The notes under the pieces are model-generated. The model was not told the origin of the DNA and ran no database searches. It saw only the letters and a program-made list of their open reading frames with translations. A program made the position numbers and the translations under genes. From contig JBAJFG010000479.1 of assembly GCA_037903475.1 (NCBI GenBank), forward strand, positions 1,970,501 to 2,034,500: a DNA stretch of 64,000 nt, written 5' to 3'. How positions within the stretch are numbered: the stretch's first letter is position 1; the number at the start of each line of letters is the position of its first letter. Source of the stretch: Ancylostoma caninum. Its lineage: Eukaryota > Nematoda > Chromadorea > Rhabditida > Ancylostomatidae. Shown here in pieces: positions 24,351 to 36,540 of the stretch.

Positions 24351-25028
24351 TTATCGGCTCGCATCGTTGTTTGGGGACGGCTGGAGTCGTTTTGCTGGTA
24401 ACCTGGGCATTTTCTTCTGTGGTTTACCATAGAGTGGATCTTTCGTTTGCATTAATGGCCCAGCCAGGACGACTTCAACGGCATGGCTCCCCGTTCCATT
24501 GTCGCCGCTCACAACATTGTAAATTGGCTGAAATTTCAATGAATAAAGCTGCTTTCAGTTGTTTTGGGAGAGCAACCTACACCAAGATCGGTCCTTTTGG
24601 CTGCATCGATGATGGATTGCACTGTGCTGTGCTTGTCGAGGAGGCGTTCGTCAAAAATAACACCAGCACCGTTCCAGCCCACATGGGCAACATGCCTGGA
24701 AAGTAATGGGGACAGTGATGATCTGTAGCGCCTTGGAGGTTCCATAAACCTACGTGAAATTCCTAGGTAGACTGATCGAATCGGGTTTCTTGCCCTTACC
24801 TCTTCGGCGAGTAGGAACCAATGGTGTTTCCGAGACTGAACGAGAAATTTCAAGTGATTCCTGTTCAGCATAGTTCCATGGAGTTGTACACGAACAAAAA
24901 AAGCTTGTAATTGTATTTACTCACATGAGCCATCCAGTGAACATCGAGGAGTTCCTGGCGATTTCTTCTCGGCGTCAAATGTAGTCTCTGATCGTATGCT
25001 TGACGGGCTAACTTCACCGATATTCTCA
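24351..25028 (-). CDS. CRIB-domain protein, C-terminal exons
   Basis: Four exons join in frame on the minus strand: 25028-24925, 24835-24754, 24695-24581, 24527-24351 (TAA), about 158 residues. The second/third exon junction gives ISLPRNFTHVAHVGW, which fits the Cdc42/Rac-interactive binding consensus (ISxPxxFxHxxHVG) in full and is preceded by the basic run RRRGKGKKPD. The tail is rich in proline and lysine (KKMPRLPAKRLQPSP). Binding to GTP-loaded Rho-family GTPases is expected from the family. The first exon here starts in phase 2 and has no start codon, so upstream exons exist; whether they are the BTB exons at 25730-26374 is open. WASP, PAK, MRCK or another CRIB family cannot be told apart. 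Confidence 0.72.
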
Positions 25029-25729
25029 CTAAGATGAAAGAACCGCTCTCACTGTGTTGAACTTAAACTTCACACATTTTCATAAGAGTCACAGTTATAG
25101 AGATTTCTATGAAACATGCCTCCATACAACTGCAAAGAGATTTGTGGATTGCTCCTATCCATGTAAAAGAAAAAAATTCGTCAGTTTAAAAAAAGTCAAA
25201 ATAAAAAACTCCAAAATTAAGCAGATACAGGAGAAGCGGAAATGTATTTGATCCTTGCATAAGAGAAACTCCTAGCTATACTACATATGTGGAAACTCTA
25301 TTACAATTTCTGTTTTTTAGGAGTCACTGGTTCCCTATGAGCGAGATGTTCTCAAGTATCCTAGTGCCTCACTCATTCCGAGGTGTACTGTCAATAAAAT
25401 GTTGTATTTATTTAATCTAACTGTAATTTTGGTTATATAAACCCCTGCACAGGAAAATGACAGTTCGAAATACCGGGAAACGGTCCTTCCTACAACCCTA
25501 ACCAAGAAAAGCTCCGCAGAACTTAAAATCAACAAATTTTAAGGATTAAAATCAACAAATTTTAAGGAAGTACTAGTATAGTAAGTAGGTACACATACAT
25601 ATTTTACTGTAGTACGCATAAAATATTGTGAACATGTTGCACTATAGAATATACGTAGTAAGTATGTCATTATGTATACTAATCAGGTATGTACATACGA
25701 CTATCATTAGCATTAAGTACTATTTACAT

Positions 25730-26374
25730 CTACATTCTTGATGTTATTCTTGATATGGCAGCTATTTTTACCTGAATACTACTAATTCTTTTTAACCCAA
25801 GCATCGTCAACGCGATTAAATATCTATGAAAGCGCAAGGACGAGGTTTTTTTTGGTTTTCCGGAATTACTTCGAACATACTTTATCCTTGGAAGTGCTGC
25901 ACTTTTCCTGTGTGTCAGTTGGTCGATCTTTTTTTCGACGTCAGCGCAGAGATTGTGCAACTTGAAGAATCTGGAAAAATTCCACTCCTTCTTGAAAATT
26001 TTATTTCTAGATCTTTTGACCTCAAACGGGGAACGATTACCAGTACCTGGCTTCTCTTAGGATCCTCTCCAAGTAGTACTCATCCCTTGGCAGTGGAATA
26101 CTGCTATCTCGAAGATAGTTCAGGATCAGTGGGAAGATTGTGGAATCTCGATCTATGAACAGATGACCGTGCTAAAATACGATTTCCTTATGAATAATTA
26201 TATGCACTATGTACTTGAAGCTTCTGGGTTCTAAGCACTTGCCTTATCCAGCCTTTCTCTCCATCCGTTCTGGAACAATCGCTCAAAGTAGGTACCTTTC
26301 ACTGAGGTTAGCGTAGTTATGGAGGTTTTAAAGAGAATACCTTCAACGTCGAGAACTATGGTTGCTGAAGTCAT
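25730..26374 (-). CDS. BTB/POZ T1-domain (KCTD-type) protein
   Basis: Minus-strand exons 26374-26239, 26152-26047, 25970-25881 and 25823-25772 (or read through to a TAG at 25730-25732). Joined they give MTSATIVLDVEGILFKTSIT, TLTSVKGTYFERLF, RDSTIFPLILNYLRDSSIP, LPRDEYYLERILREARFF and KLHNLCADVEKKIDQL, which is the tetramerisation (T1/BTB) fold of KCTD and Kv-channel proteins from its first strand onward. The ATG at 26374 follows an ATTCAG acceptor, possibly a trans-splice site. The donor after exon 1 is taken as GTGCTT because phase demands it; a GC-AG donor (AAG|GCAAGT) lies four bases before. KCTD proteins often bridge substrates to cullin-3. The C-terminus is uncertain: stop at 25730, or continuation into the CRIB exons. 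Confidence 0.78.
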
Positions 26375-29300
26375 CCACAGAAAATGTTCTGAATGATAGT
26401 GAAAAAGTACTTTAGTTGCACAAAGGCAAAATTGGCACGGGTGAAGCGGCTTATGAGGTGAGTTTCGCCACAAGGAACATTGTAGATGTTAATTTTCCCG
26501 CTACTACTACAAAAAATGGGTAGATGCATGTGAAAGAAGGATTTTACTGGAATGAAACGTACGCTCGCAAAACAGGAATTTTCACAGTATTGACAGACGT
26601 CGACTAAGTGACGGCGCTAATCTTTTCGAGTACCATTTAGGGCCGAGGCAAACCAAACACGATGCCATATACAAAGACGATGTTGACACGTAACACCCCC
26701 GTATGAATTTCTCCACTCACACTTACGATTTGTGAAAAATTTGAACAGGAAATGAAGGGATTTCGATACATTAGCCTACCGTCTTCAGCGTAAAATGGAT
26801 GCCACTATGGTCCACTCTCTAAACAATTGATTGAAGATTGAGAATTTTCCGAGAAAAAGGGCATGGACACTTTTGAATGGTTTATTTTTGCTGTGACTTC
26901 AAAGGTAGCCCACAGGGATTGCTCTAACACGATTTCATTTGTTTCGCACGAAAAGTGATATAAAAAACGAAAGGCAGTAATACATTCCAAGAAAGAAACA
27001 GAAATATAATTCGAAATTATTTTCAGGAGACTTTAGCTCCATCGCTGACGGGTTTTGGATGACATTCCCGCAGAATATTGAGATGAACCATTAGATAAGA
27101 CAGTCAGAAAACAAAAACAAGCAATATTTAGCTCGAATCAGAGTCAAATCTTTTGGAATGTCCAGCAGAAGCCTGTTAGAAAGGATGTGCCCATTTTAGC
27201 AACTGGAAAAAGCCGATCGCTGGCTGGCTCAAGAATGATCGCGAAAGACTCTCATCACTGGCGCCAGAAATAGTGAGAATTCTCTCAAGAGTCTCAGAGA
27301 AGTTTAGCTACGCAGACTGGTGGGTTTGTAGGACTGGAGACCCTCCCATCTAGCTCTTAGATATCGGATCTACTGCAATTTACAATGTAGAGGCTGAGAT
27401 TCCGTGAAGGAAGATGCTTTTGCCTTGACGATCGGGGCCCGGATGTCTGATTGGAAGAATGAATAAACTCATAACCACGGGCAGAAGGCGAGCATGTACA
27501 GCGTCATGCATTGCTTAACAAGTTGATAGGGGTCAGGTAAAAAGTAAACTTAGGCACGTTTACACGTTCACCATGGGTAACCTTGGCCATGCATCCTAGC
27601 CCGGTGACATGTATCACTGAGATTACCCGAGGTAGATTTATTAACACTGCACAAACTTACCCATGGTTAATGCGGGCGTCAACGCGTTCGCCATGGGTAG
27701 TGTCGATGCATTCAAGCCTGAATCTTTGCTAGAGCGTATCCACACATACTCGGATTGAGTCCTTGCCGAAGGTAGCACCATTTCGGAACCCGCTATGATA
27801 TGTTTTTATCCATCGTCTTGGCACAATCATTTTCCAGTGCAGCTCATCCTTCCAGCCCCACGTTAATGGTACCCGAGACGCGACAATCTCAAAGTTGTCA
27901 TATTTCAACAAAGAGAAGCAGCTATCCAACAATATATCTTCTTCATAAGTGACGCTTTGTCATAAGCTGCATCGGTCGCTTCCTTCCACCATGAGGAAGT
28001 AGAAACAGAGCACTTTTGTCTGACGATTTACCAACTGAGTTTCTCAAATACTTGCAATTTTCATTTTCAAAGCTCGAAAACCAGGCAAAAATTCATCATT
28101 CACAGACCGATAACGAAGTCCTTGCTAGATAAAGGAAAAGCGCCTTCAAGTGACTATACATAGCTGGTCATGCTTTAAAAGATGGAGGCGGAACAAATAA
28201 ATTTAAAAAATGTGGGGACTGATTTGCCAATGTATAAGATTGTCACAAAACTTTCTCCACATTCTTTGAACTTTGTTTTCAAAATATTTGTCCTTCAGTA
28301 CAATAACAATGATGCAATTTTAGTTTGAATAGATTACTGACGAGCCTTATAGATGTTTCTGGTGAAAATCCCCAGAACAATCCCGAAAATTTTGACAATA
28401 CACGAAAGCAAGTGGCAAGAAACTTTGGGGCTACCTGGTATCAGGTTTTTGCGGAATTAATTGTGCCGAAACGAACACTTCAGTTCAGTGTGTTACAACA
28501 CGGCTCAAACACAACTTCGCTAATCAATTTAGCATCCATTCTATTCGGCAGTTCCTTCCCAACAATTTAGTAGATATTCCATGCCTTTACAATAAAAAAA
28601 TGATATAGCGACAATTCAAAAACTTTTGAAGAGCTATTTCGGCATGTTCCAGATCAGCAATCTGCTGCTCTCGCAGGTTTGCCTCTGTGACTTAGAGAAA
28701 GTGATATTCTGACGAATAAGGAGGATGGATGCAAATCTCGATGCCTCACTGCACCAATTTTTGCCGGCTGAATTTTTGAGCGAGAGGCTTAGCACTATCT
28801 TGGAGCAGGGGAAACCTGATTCTGTTCACTACTGCCTACCACATCTACGGCTGATTTCCGGAGATCAACTAGAACTTACAATACTAGGACCATGTTGTCA
28901 ATGAATGAGTAGGTTTGAGAAGGCTACAGTCAGTCACACCCTTACAGCACCACCAAACCCTGACGCAACCTCCCTAGAGAGAAACTTTTGTTTAAGAAAA
29001 CGTAGAAGTGAAAAAAACATCTCTGCCCATACCCATCTGCACTTCTTTTTATCGTACAGAAACTGATCCTCATCTATGGTAATTGTATGATCTAGAAATG
29101 GGTCGTTTTGTGACGCAAAATTAATTTAGAAACGCTGTCACGCTAGGTGAGACGCTGGTCATCAGTCAGATCTTGTGGTGTTCACGTCCGCGTCTTTCTT
29201 ACCCATTGATTGAAGTCAGATGTTTTGAAACTGTAGTATAGTGAGCGTCCACCCCTGCTCTTATCATCCAAATGGTAAGATCCGGTTAAGGTTCCACGGC

Positions 29301-31254
29301 TGCTCTCAACGCGTGATCGTCCAGCGACATCCCGCGACCAGGACCATATTAGAATTTGAGTCTAAAATTGTAGGAAGAAAACTTCGCGAATCCCTAGCTC
29401 ACTGTCCATTAGGAAGGCGACTCTGAGCCTAAACAAATGCAAGATTACTGGAGACCTGCGATTCAGAGTGTTCGATTTTGATTTCATTAATCATGACCAC
29501 CCAAAAATCGCGTTGGCTCATCAATTGTTCGGAACTCCACAAAAAGCTATTGAAGAGACCTAGCCAAAATATCCAAGTGGCTTTTGAAAGAGGAGGAAAA
29601 GCCCTTCCAGAAAGTCACACAGACTTGCTTGAAATTAACAAAACAGGAGAGAAGAGTTTATTTGTGCGTACTCAAAAAACGGCAATTAATTTCGCACCGA
29701 CCTCATAATATTTTCCTGGTAGGTTTTGTTGAGTTAAACACAACCATTTTCTGAATTTATCAAAATTAGAGTGCTTCTCCAAAAGTGCAGCAGAATTCCC
29801 ACTGTAATGAAGCCTTCCCCTACCCCCCAATCTCCATCCGACGGGTGTTTTTTCTTCAACAACCTTTGGAACAAAGGTCACACCGGGATGTTTTGATGCA
29901 CTAACGCGATCAATGTTCTCGGCTTCGAAGGAGTGCTTACGACATCATGTTTCAATTATAAGGTATTCAAGGAGCCTCACACTATCTATGGTCTTTACAA
30001 TTGCTAATTTGTCTATATTGCTGCGATCATGTTGCCGGTGGTAGGAATAGACGTAATATCGAGAAGGGTCCGAACTGCCGGCTTATGTTTAACTTCACGC
30101 TTCTCCGAATCGGATGAGTTTCCCTAGTAAAATATCACAAATTTTACGAGACGTCGATTACCTCCCACAATCGCTCTACACACGTAGTCAGTTCGGCCAG
30201 AGTATACTTATGCAGTATTTTTTTTTGGAAGAGTTGTCCATTCTAGTGAAGTGTAGAAATTTAACCATATAAAGAACATTAACCGATTATGTGCTGAAAA
30301 TGAAGGTCTTTTGGGTAATATAAGTGGTGACGGGGTAATGTAGACGGTGTGAACTTTGGCTTGGGTGGAGGCGAATATTCGCGAACAACGGGTGATGGGT
30401 CTTGCCCATTGATGGGGGTGTGAATGGGACCAGGTCGGTGCCTTAAGTTTGGACGGCGGGCGTGAATTTAGGCTGGGTCACAGAGAATTTCTTCCGAAAT
30501 GGATAGTTGTTTGTTGCACCCCGAGAACATCCGTGAATCCCATTAAAGGATGGACATGGCTACCAACAAAAATCGCATCTTTTCAGACAGCATTTCCAGG
30601 AATAAAAACAGGGATCACTATGCAGGCCAATATGTGCAGAATCGTACTTTCGCGCCGAGCTATGAAGGAGTTCAGGTGAACGAATGAGTCAGAGTCGTTC
30701 GCGTCCGGTCACGAAACTCTAAGCATTAGTGAACGCCGTAATGTCACAACTTGGTACACAGAACGGGCCTTGGTTGCAGTAAACAAGTCATGTCAATCCA
30801 AAAAAGGAACCCTCTACAGGATTTCTTGCTCAGCATGCTTGTATGCACGCTGTAGAACACCTTTCCACTAGGACTGCTGGCAAATTCAATCAAAGGAATT
30901 TTCTCTACGTTACCCTCAACCCAACCTCCACTTTCAGAACTTCGCTCCACGATCCAGAATCTTCGGCGACGCGTATTAATGGCCACTACATCCATTTTCC
31001 CACCGTTTGATGCGAGAAAGCCGAGGAATTAGTCGCGGAGCGACGCGAACATCCGTACATTCAGCAGTGAGGCTTAGTGCGCGGCACTAAACGGCCAGTC
31101 AGCGGAGCTTTATTCTCCCGGGAAGAGATGACTTCAGATAAAACTGTCATCTCACACAGTGGAGTGGCGCAGAAGCGATACAGGAGTTCCACGCTGTAAG
31201 AAATTCTCACGAAAAGCATCCATTCACCCATATCTACATATTACTTGATACTAA
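26375..31254. other. Long stretch without a supported gene
   Basis: Contains a fragment of the GGGTAATC/ATGCAT repeat family (about 27540-27690). One exon-like stretch (27027-27091, reading DFSSIADGFWMTFPQNIEMN after a TTTTCAG acceptor) and a minus-strand ATG-initiated frame at 30995-30860 (MDVVAINTRRRRFWIVERSS, then a possible GTGTTC donor) are the best coding candidates; neither matches a family I know. Frames at 27729-27932 (-), 28325-28570 (+) and 29478-29708 (+) show no domain. Confidence 0.4.
27540..27690. repeat. GGGTAATC/ATGCAT repeat-family fragment
   Basis: Contains ATCACTGAGATTACCCGA (27616), identical to the 63829 unit, together with several CCATGGGTAA words and GTCAGGTAAAAAGTAAAC, comparable with 42664. 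Arms are rearranged, so the exact ends are unclear. Confidence 0.55.
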
Positions 31255-31255
31255 T

Positions 31256-31519
31256 ATGGCTGCGCCTTCTCCTCCCTCGCTGTCACATCACATATTTGGA
31301 GCGGTTGAGCTCGATGGAAGTATAACTTTCATCTATACAGCTAGGATTTACAACCGTAAGTTAAGTTACCCCAGATTACACCGGTCATTCCAGAGATGGA
31401 GAGCGCTTAGAAACATGTGGAGGCGATGTAAAGCACTGAGAAGTGATTATCGGCAATCGATATGCATCTTTACCACTGTCGTTATCATTCCCATCGCGCT
31501 TCATTTCAATTTATTTTGA
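31256..31519 (+). CDS. Hypothetical small ORF, 87 codons
   Basis: Starts at a true ATG, MAAPSPPSLSHHIFGAVELD, is arginine-rich in the middle (RSFQRWRALRNMWRRCKALR) and ends in a hydrophobic segment (SICIFTTVVIIPIALHFNLF). A GTAAGT donor lies at 31353, so the first 32 codons could alternatively be an exon. No homologue recognised. It sits 3' of TRM7 on the opposite strand and may be chance. Confidence 0.2.
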   Translation: MAAPSPPSLSHHIFGAVELDGSITFIYTARIYNRKLSYPRLHRSFQRWRALRNMWRRCKALRSDYRQSICIFTTVVIIPIALHFNLF

Positions 31520-31813
31520 ACTCGCAGGCTATGAGGATAACAATACAAGCAGTAAAGAATAAATACATCTTCAATCAATTACGAAGCATAACCATTCAAA
31601 GATCAACAAGAACATCAAAAAAAAAAACATGCTGTACAGTTTGAAATACAATCAACTCCAATTTCTGAGAAGAGGTAAACTAGTTAAAAATATTCTATTA
31701 AACCTATGACAGGGATTACAACGAAATATAATAAAGTGAACAAGTAAAACTTGACTACATTGAAAAAAAAAAACTAATGAGAACAAAACAATTATATAGT
31801 CCTTACCAAAATC

Positions 31814-34800
31814 TCAAGAATCACCAAGCATCAACATATTAGCTATTGAGTCCACTAGATCGTCGTCATAGCCTATATTACCAGCTTCCTTGTCCACTTT
31901 GTATGGATTCACTTTCTCCAAACTCTTCAGGAACTAAATAAAAAGCGATCACATTACGTTTGCGAACCAGGAGAAAAGTGACACCGGAGCGGTTAGGCTT
32001 TTGATAGCCACATCCTAATCGACTATACATACAGTCATACAATAGACTGTCGTGCACAACAACCACGCAGCCAAATCTGGAGTTCGAGATTTATTCTATA
32101 AAATCTAAACGTTAGTAAGTGTTCGTAGCCTTAGTCAACTTTGGCTAAATACTTAGTTTGAGTTTCAGCAAATCCGTTTTGGCAGAGTAATCTCGGACAC
32201 CACACTTCGTCCATTCTTGACACGCAGGCATAAGCTCTCAAAATAAAGATTTTCTTACCTTTGTTACATTTGTTGTGGGTTTAGCCAAGTGGTCCGCTTT
32301 TTTCAACGCTACCGCTTTCTTATATGCTGGTTCAGTTGGCGGTTGCACGACGTCACGGAAAACATACCTTAAGGGAAATAAGTAAGCATGACAACAAAAG
32401 CATGTGTCACAATAAGCTAAACATCTTAAGCGAAAAACTTGCTATGAGAGTGTGAAAAGCTCGCTCAGACACATCTATAAGCACTGATACCTTCGAATGT
32501 TGTCTGCTTCACGAGGAAAATGTGTGCGTTATGAGGCAAAAGGGAGCGAAGGTAATCGTTCGTGAGATGGGTAGGGTCCAGAAAAACAATTTTCTGTTCC
32601 TAAACTTCTGATTCACTAGGGAAAATTTCCATCAGTTTTATTAATGAAGTTATATCAATTTAGATCGGCATTTTACATCCTACTGCTCTGGAAGTGGACC
32701 CATTAATTTCGATTGAAGGAGAGAAACCCGATGGAAATCATACAAAATGAAAAAGCAGAAATTAAGAACAAAAACGAATCAAAAACAGAGGAACTAAATT
32801 GAATACTGCATGGAAGACGTATTAAACCTACTCTTCTCCCAGTGGTCCGCAAGGGATGTTCGGCCCTTTCAAGTCATAGAAACCATCGCTGTCAAATCCG
32901 GATAGATCACCGCATGAAATGAAAGGAACAAGGACACGGTTCACACCTGTGAGCTGATTCAGTTCCTCATCTAGACAAAAATTAACTATAATTCTTAATT
33001 CTTCTTGATCTGGAGAATAACGTCGAACTTCATTCACCATAATTTGCACATGTCATAGCTTTTTTGAGAGTCGGTTGATAGCCTTCAGGAGGTGAATATT
33101 GCCGGCAGACAATGAAAGCTTCTGGAATTGATTACTAGATAGACGACACATTTAATAGCAGCCACGGAGAAGCTCTGCCGAAGATCGACACCAGTAGAAC
33201 TTGCAGTTATGGAATGAGTCAGAATTGCTCACCGCAACTACTTTGACGACTGCTCTTCGGCTTTGCACAGTAGACCTCTTTGAAGAAGAGCTTCAGCTGG
33301 GCATAGAGGAGAGTAGCGTTTCTCGCTCGGAAAATCTGGAACTCAGTCCTCAGATAAGACAGCTTGTTAGATATGATTGCGTTTCGAAAAAAAAGACCAT
33401 TTTTATCCACGAAAGCATTCAGAACTAAAATTTCTCCCGTCAAACACTTCACTTTCACGAGTCCGATAATTTTATATCGTTGTAGGAACGAACAAAATAC
33501 CTTTGCAACGAATGAACCACCAATCTTGAGAATGTGAGTAGTGATGTTCAGTGCCGACAGGACCAGTTGCGCTTGCATGTACTCATCCAGAGAATGAAGG
33601 CCGGTAACTATAAGAACGCGTCAAGATGATGGAATCATCTAGAAAAGGAGGGAAAATGGTTACCATCAGGTGCTCCATCGCATACAACCAAATCGGCGAG
33701 AGTACCAAAAACATCAATAATTTTCCGTGCAGTTTCGTTCTGAGAAGCGATCATCATCACATGAACAACACGACCAGCAAAACTTTGGTAGCAATAGTAC
33801 TACAGCTCTTTTCCGATCCGTAAATGATCTCATATGAGGTGCAAAGCTTCGGTATGCCATTGCACTAGCGAATGCAGGAAGAATCCCAAAAGAAAGGTGA
33901 ACTAATTTTAAGAAGTAACCTCTGTGATGTCACCTTGAATCTGCACAACGCCATCAATGGGAGACATCGGTTGTAAATCAACTGCGACAATCCTAACATC
34001 TTCAGGATTCTTTCCATTTTCAATTAGACGCTTTGAGAGCACCTAAACGTTCTGCTTTTCAATATGTTGGACTGCACACAACAACTTAATAACAAACCTG
34101 ACTCCAACTTCCTGGAGCAGCACATAGATCGACAGCTTTTGTAACTCCTGGAAGCACTTTTACCAGTTTTAGTAAGTCGACTATTGTACGAAAGGTTGGT
34201 GAACACTTGGCATCATTTTTCACCCACAGCTTTCAAATATAATCAGAAAACTACGATTGAGTGGAAGTGGTAAAATATGGATGTAGTTGACGGATAGGTC
34301 GTGAGTAGATGCAGGCCTTGATCTCCGTTTCTTGCATACGTAATAGGTGATTATTAATGGACCAATGGAAGCTTTTGAAAAAAAGTAATGTTAAATCAGA
34401 TTCTTTAGTTTCTATGAATGCATCGCCTCCCTATTATTGACGAACGAACAACAATGCAAAAACCCAGGGTACACTGCCAGAACTCCGACTTCATCGCGGC
34501 GCGATGTGCGTTCTTCCTTTTATGCAGCGTAATTCGCATCGGAGGGCTGCGGCTACTTTTGAAGTGTTCACGAGCAAATATAATCGTGAGAGCTCCGTGC
34601 ATGGGACATTTGCATTCCGACGCTGGTATGCCTGAACACAGTGCCCCTCTTCATTTTTTTTTTCGAGAATTTCATACAGTTGGGACTATCGCCATGTGCC
34701 GATCACAATTACATAAATCTGATTCTCCGCATGAGTTTTTAACCTTATATTTTGAGAACAGCCAATGCTAGGTATCGCAGTTGTATAAGAAACATCTGGC

Positions 34801-35916
34801 AAATACAGGGTTTCTCAAAAACTCTTGCCTCACTCTGAACCGCCCGTCAGCTTAGCCATGTCAAACCACGTATGATAATGCGGCGCGGCTTAGCAAATGG
34901 GCGGTCAAGAGTGAGGCAAGTATTTTTGAGAAGGACTGTATAGTGGAGTCGTTTTGACAGTGCGTTTTCCGCGACAGCGGCTCCCTGGCATTGGAGCACG
35001 CAGCGCGGTCGGTCAAAAAGTTGACCTATGATTCATCTAGTATCTTTGAAGAGTTTTGTAGCTTGTTTCTCCTTATATTGTTCTTTCTCAGCTCTTAGAA
35101 CAAATGAAGAAGGGAACAGACGATAAAACCCGTCAAAGAAGCCGGATCCATCGTGGGTCAACTGTTTGACCAACCGCACTGCGTGCTCCAATGCCAGCGG
35201 GGCCGCTACCGCGGACAACGCACTGTCAAAACGACTCCACTATACATTCTTGGGCAGGCCATTCTAAGCGCGCTAAGCAGAGAACGCGAGGCAGATGTTT
35301 CGGACTTCCATGGATGCTCCGCCCTAACCCTCCACAAAATTAGAAGTTCGAAAACAGGTTTTCATAGGTGTAGACCGTTATATCTGAAGATAGCTGTATC
35401 TGAACAGCGCAGAATTTCTGCGAACAGCCCTCTAGTCGAAACGGCCAATCGCACATCGCTGCCGCCCCCTCCATCCTTCCCTGGTATAACGTTGCACACT
35501 CGTTTCTAGGCATTTTTCGCAGAAATTATGTGAACCATCGCGACCCGCTTCTACTGGCAACACCAATCACATAAAGAAGTAAAAGAAAGAAAAGTAAGTT
35601 GGAGCATCCGGAGCAATGTATTTACATAAACCTTCGTACTGGCAGCAAATGGCAGCGATTACGCCGCTTTCGCAGACGAAATCGCTGCGATAAACTTGCG
35701 CTGCTACAAGTTTACTCAAGGTTAAACAAGGCGCACGACATGAGAAAACAAGTAGAACACGTCACCATCCTGATAGGAGTGTTCAAGCGACAAACCTTCA
35801 AGGATCCTGAATTCGTCATCAATTTGTAGCAGCTTGAAGGCACTTCTTGCCCTCCATCCTTGTTCCTTTGCCATGCGATAGTAAATATCGCGCTGATCCT
35901 TGGCGATTTTACCCAT
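31814..35916 (-). CDS. trm7: tRNA 2'-O-methyltransferase TRM7/FTSJ1
   Basis: Methylates ribose at anticodon-loop positions 32 and 34 of certain tRNAs using S-adenosylmethionine (family knowledge). Ten minus-strand exons join with consistent phase: 35916-35796, 34147-34098, 34042-33920, 33739-33664, 33607-33501, 33335-33233, 33121-33038, 32970-32832, 32367-32259, 31933-31814 (TGA). The product is about 343 residues, the usual size. Seen: [20 protein letters not shown] at the start, SAM motif [75 protein letters not shown]. The K-D-K-E catalytic residues are present. The first intron (1.65 kb) holds two MITEs. Its start faces the RING1-type gene across about 0.6 kb. Confidence 0.95.
34804..34940. 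mobile_element. Tc1/mariner-type MITE (137 bp) in TRM7 intron 1
   Basis: Left end TACAGGGTTTCTCAAAAACT, right end the complement of TACAGTCCTTCTCAAAAATA; the arms continue through CTTGCCTCACTCT and ACCGCCC on both sides. It begins and ends with TA. No coding capacity. Its right TA is also the left TA of the next element. Confidence 0.8.
34939..35244. mobile_element. Foldback MITE with about 90-bp arms
   Basis: Arms 34939-35028 and 35154-35244 are long inverted copies (TATAGTGGAGTCGTTTTGAC at the left end; GCATTGGAGCACGCAG inside) with a roughly 125-bp unrelated centre. TA flanks fit Tc1/mariner mobilisation. Arm identity is high, about nine in ten bases by eye. Confidence 0.82.
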
Positions 35917-36540
35917 GCTCTGAAAGAAAGAAGATCATTTAGGACTTCGTTTCGTTTGAGCGAAGCATTTCCTTCAAGTGATTGGAAAAGCATGTGAAAA
36001 TGAAGCGAAAATAAAATAAATAAATAAAATAACTGGAAAAAGGTTTTTCTAAACTCAGAGCAAGAAAATTTGAACGACAGTTACATGAGGTTGTCTGCAG
36101 TTACAGATAAGACCTGCTAAGGTACGGCTTCTTCCATCCTCGAGAGTTCGTAATTGTCGGCAATTATTCGCTTCGTTCCGAGTTTCTTCTTCTTTCTTTA
36201 TAGCATTTGTTTGTTTACTTTTCTACGTCCCAATTTATTTGGAATGCGTAGTTGCTGTCGTTCTGTTTGCGCCATATGAAAACACATCTGCGTCACAAGC
36301 TTCGTTGTTTTAGTGTACTACTATTTTCATACACCAGCAGACTTTCAGATAAAATAAACTGCTCAGATCCAGCTCAGGTTGGAATAGGATGTTATGTACG
36401 GAAGGGGTTAGTTATATGATCAGTTTGTGCTGACTTTAGATCCTTTCGTTTCTTTTTTTCTTAGTTTCCTTTTGTTCGTCTTTCTCTGAATTCCACAGAA
36501 TTAACGTTTGAATGATTTGACATAAAACTTCGTTTTCAGG
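35917..36540. promoter_or_regulatory. Shared region between divergent TRM7 and RING1-type genes
   Basis: About 0.6 kb separates the TRM7 ATG (minus, 35916) from the first readable exon of the RING1-type gene (plus, from 36541). No TATA-like box is convincing. A TTTTCAG acceptor at 36534-36540 precedes an open stretch in frame with the RING exon, so it is either a cis intron end or a spliced-leader site. A bidirectional promoter is inferred from the layout only. Confidence 0.45.

Noticed and set aside
34098..34147. Suspected frameshift in TRM7 exon 2
   Set aside because: On careful recount the exon is 50 nt with four consecutive A residues (minus strand), giving [17 protein letters not shown] in frame.
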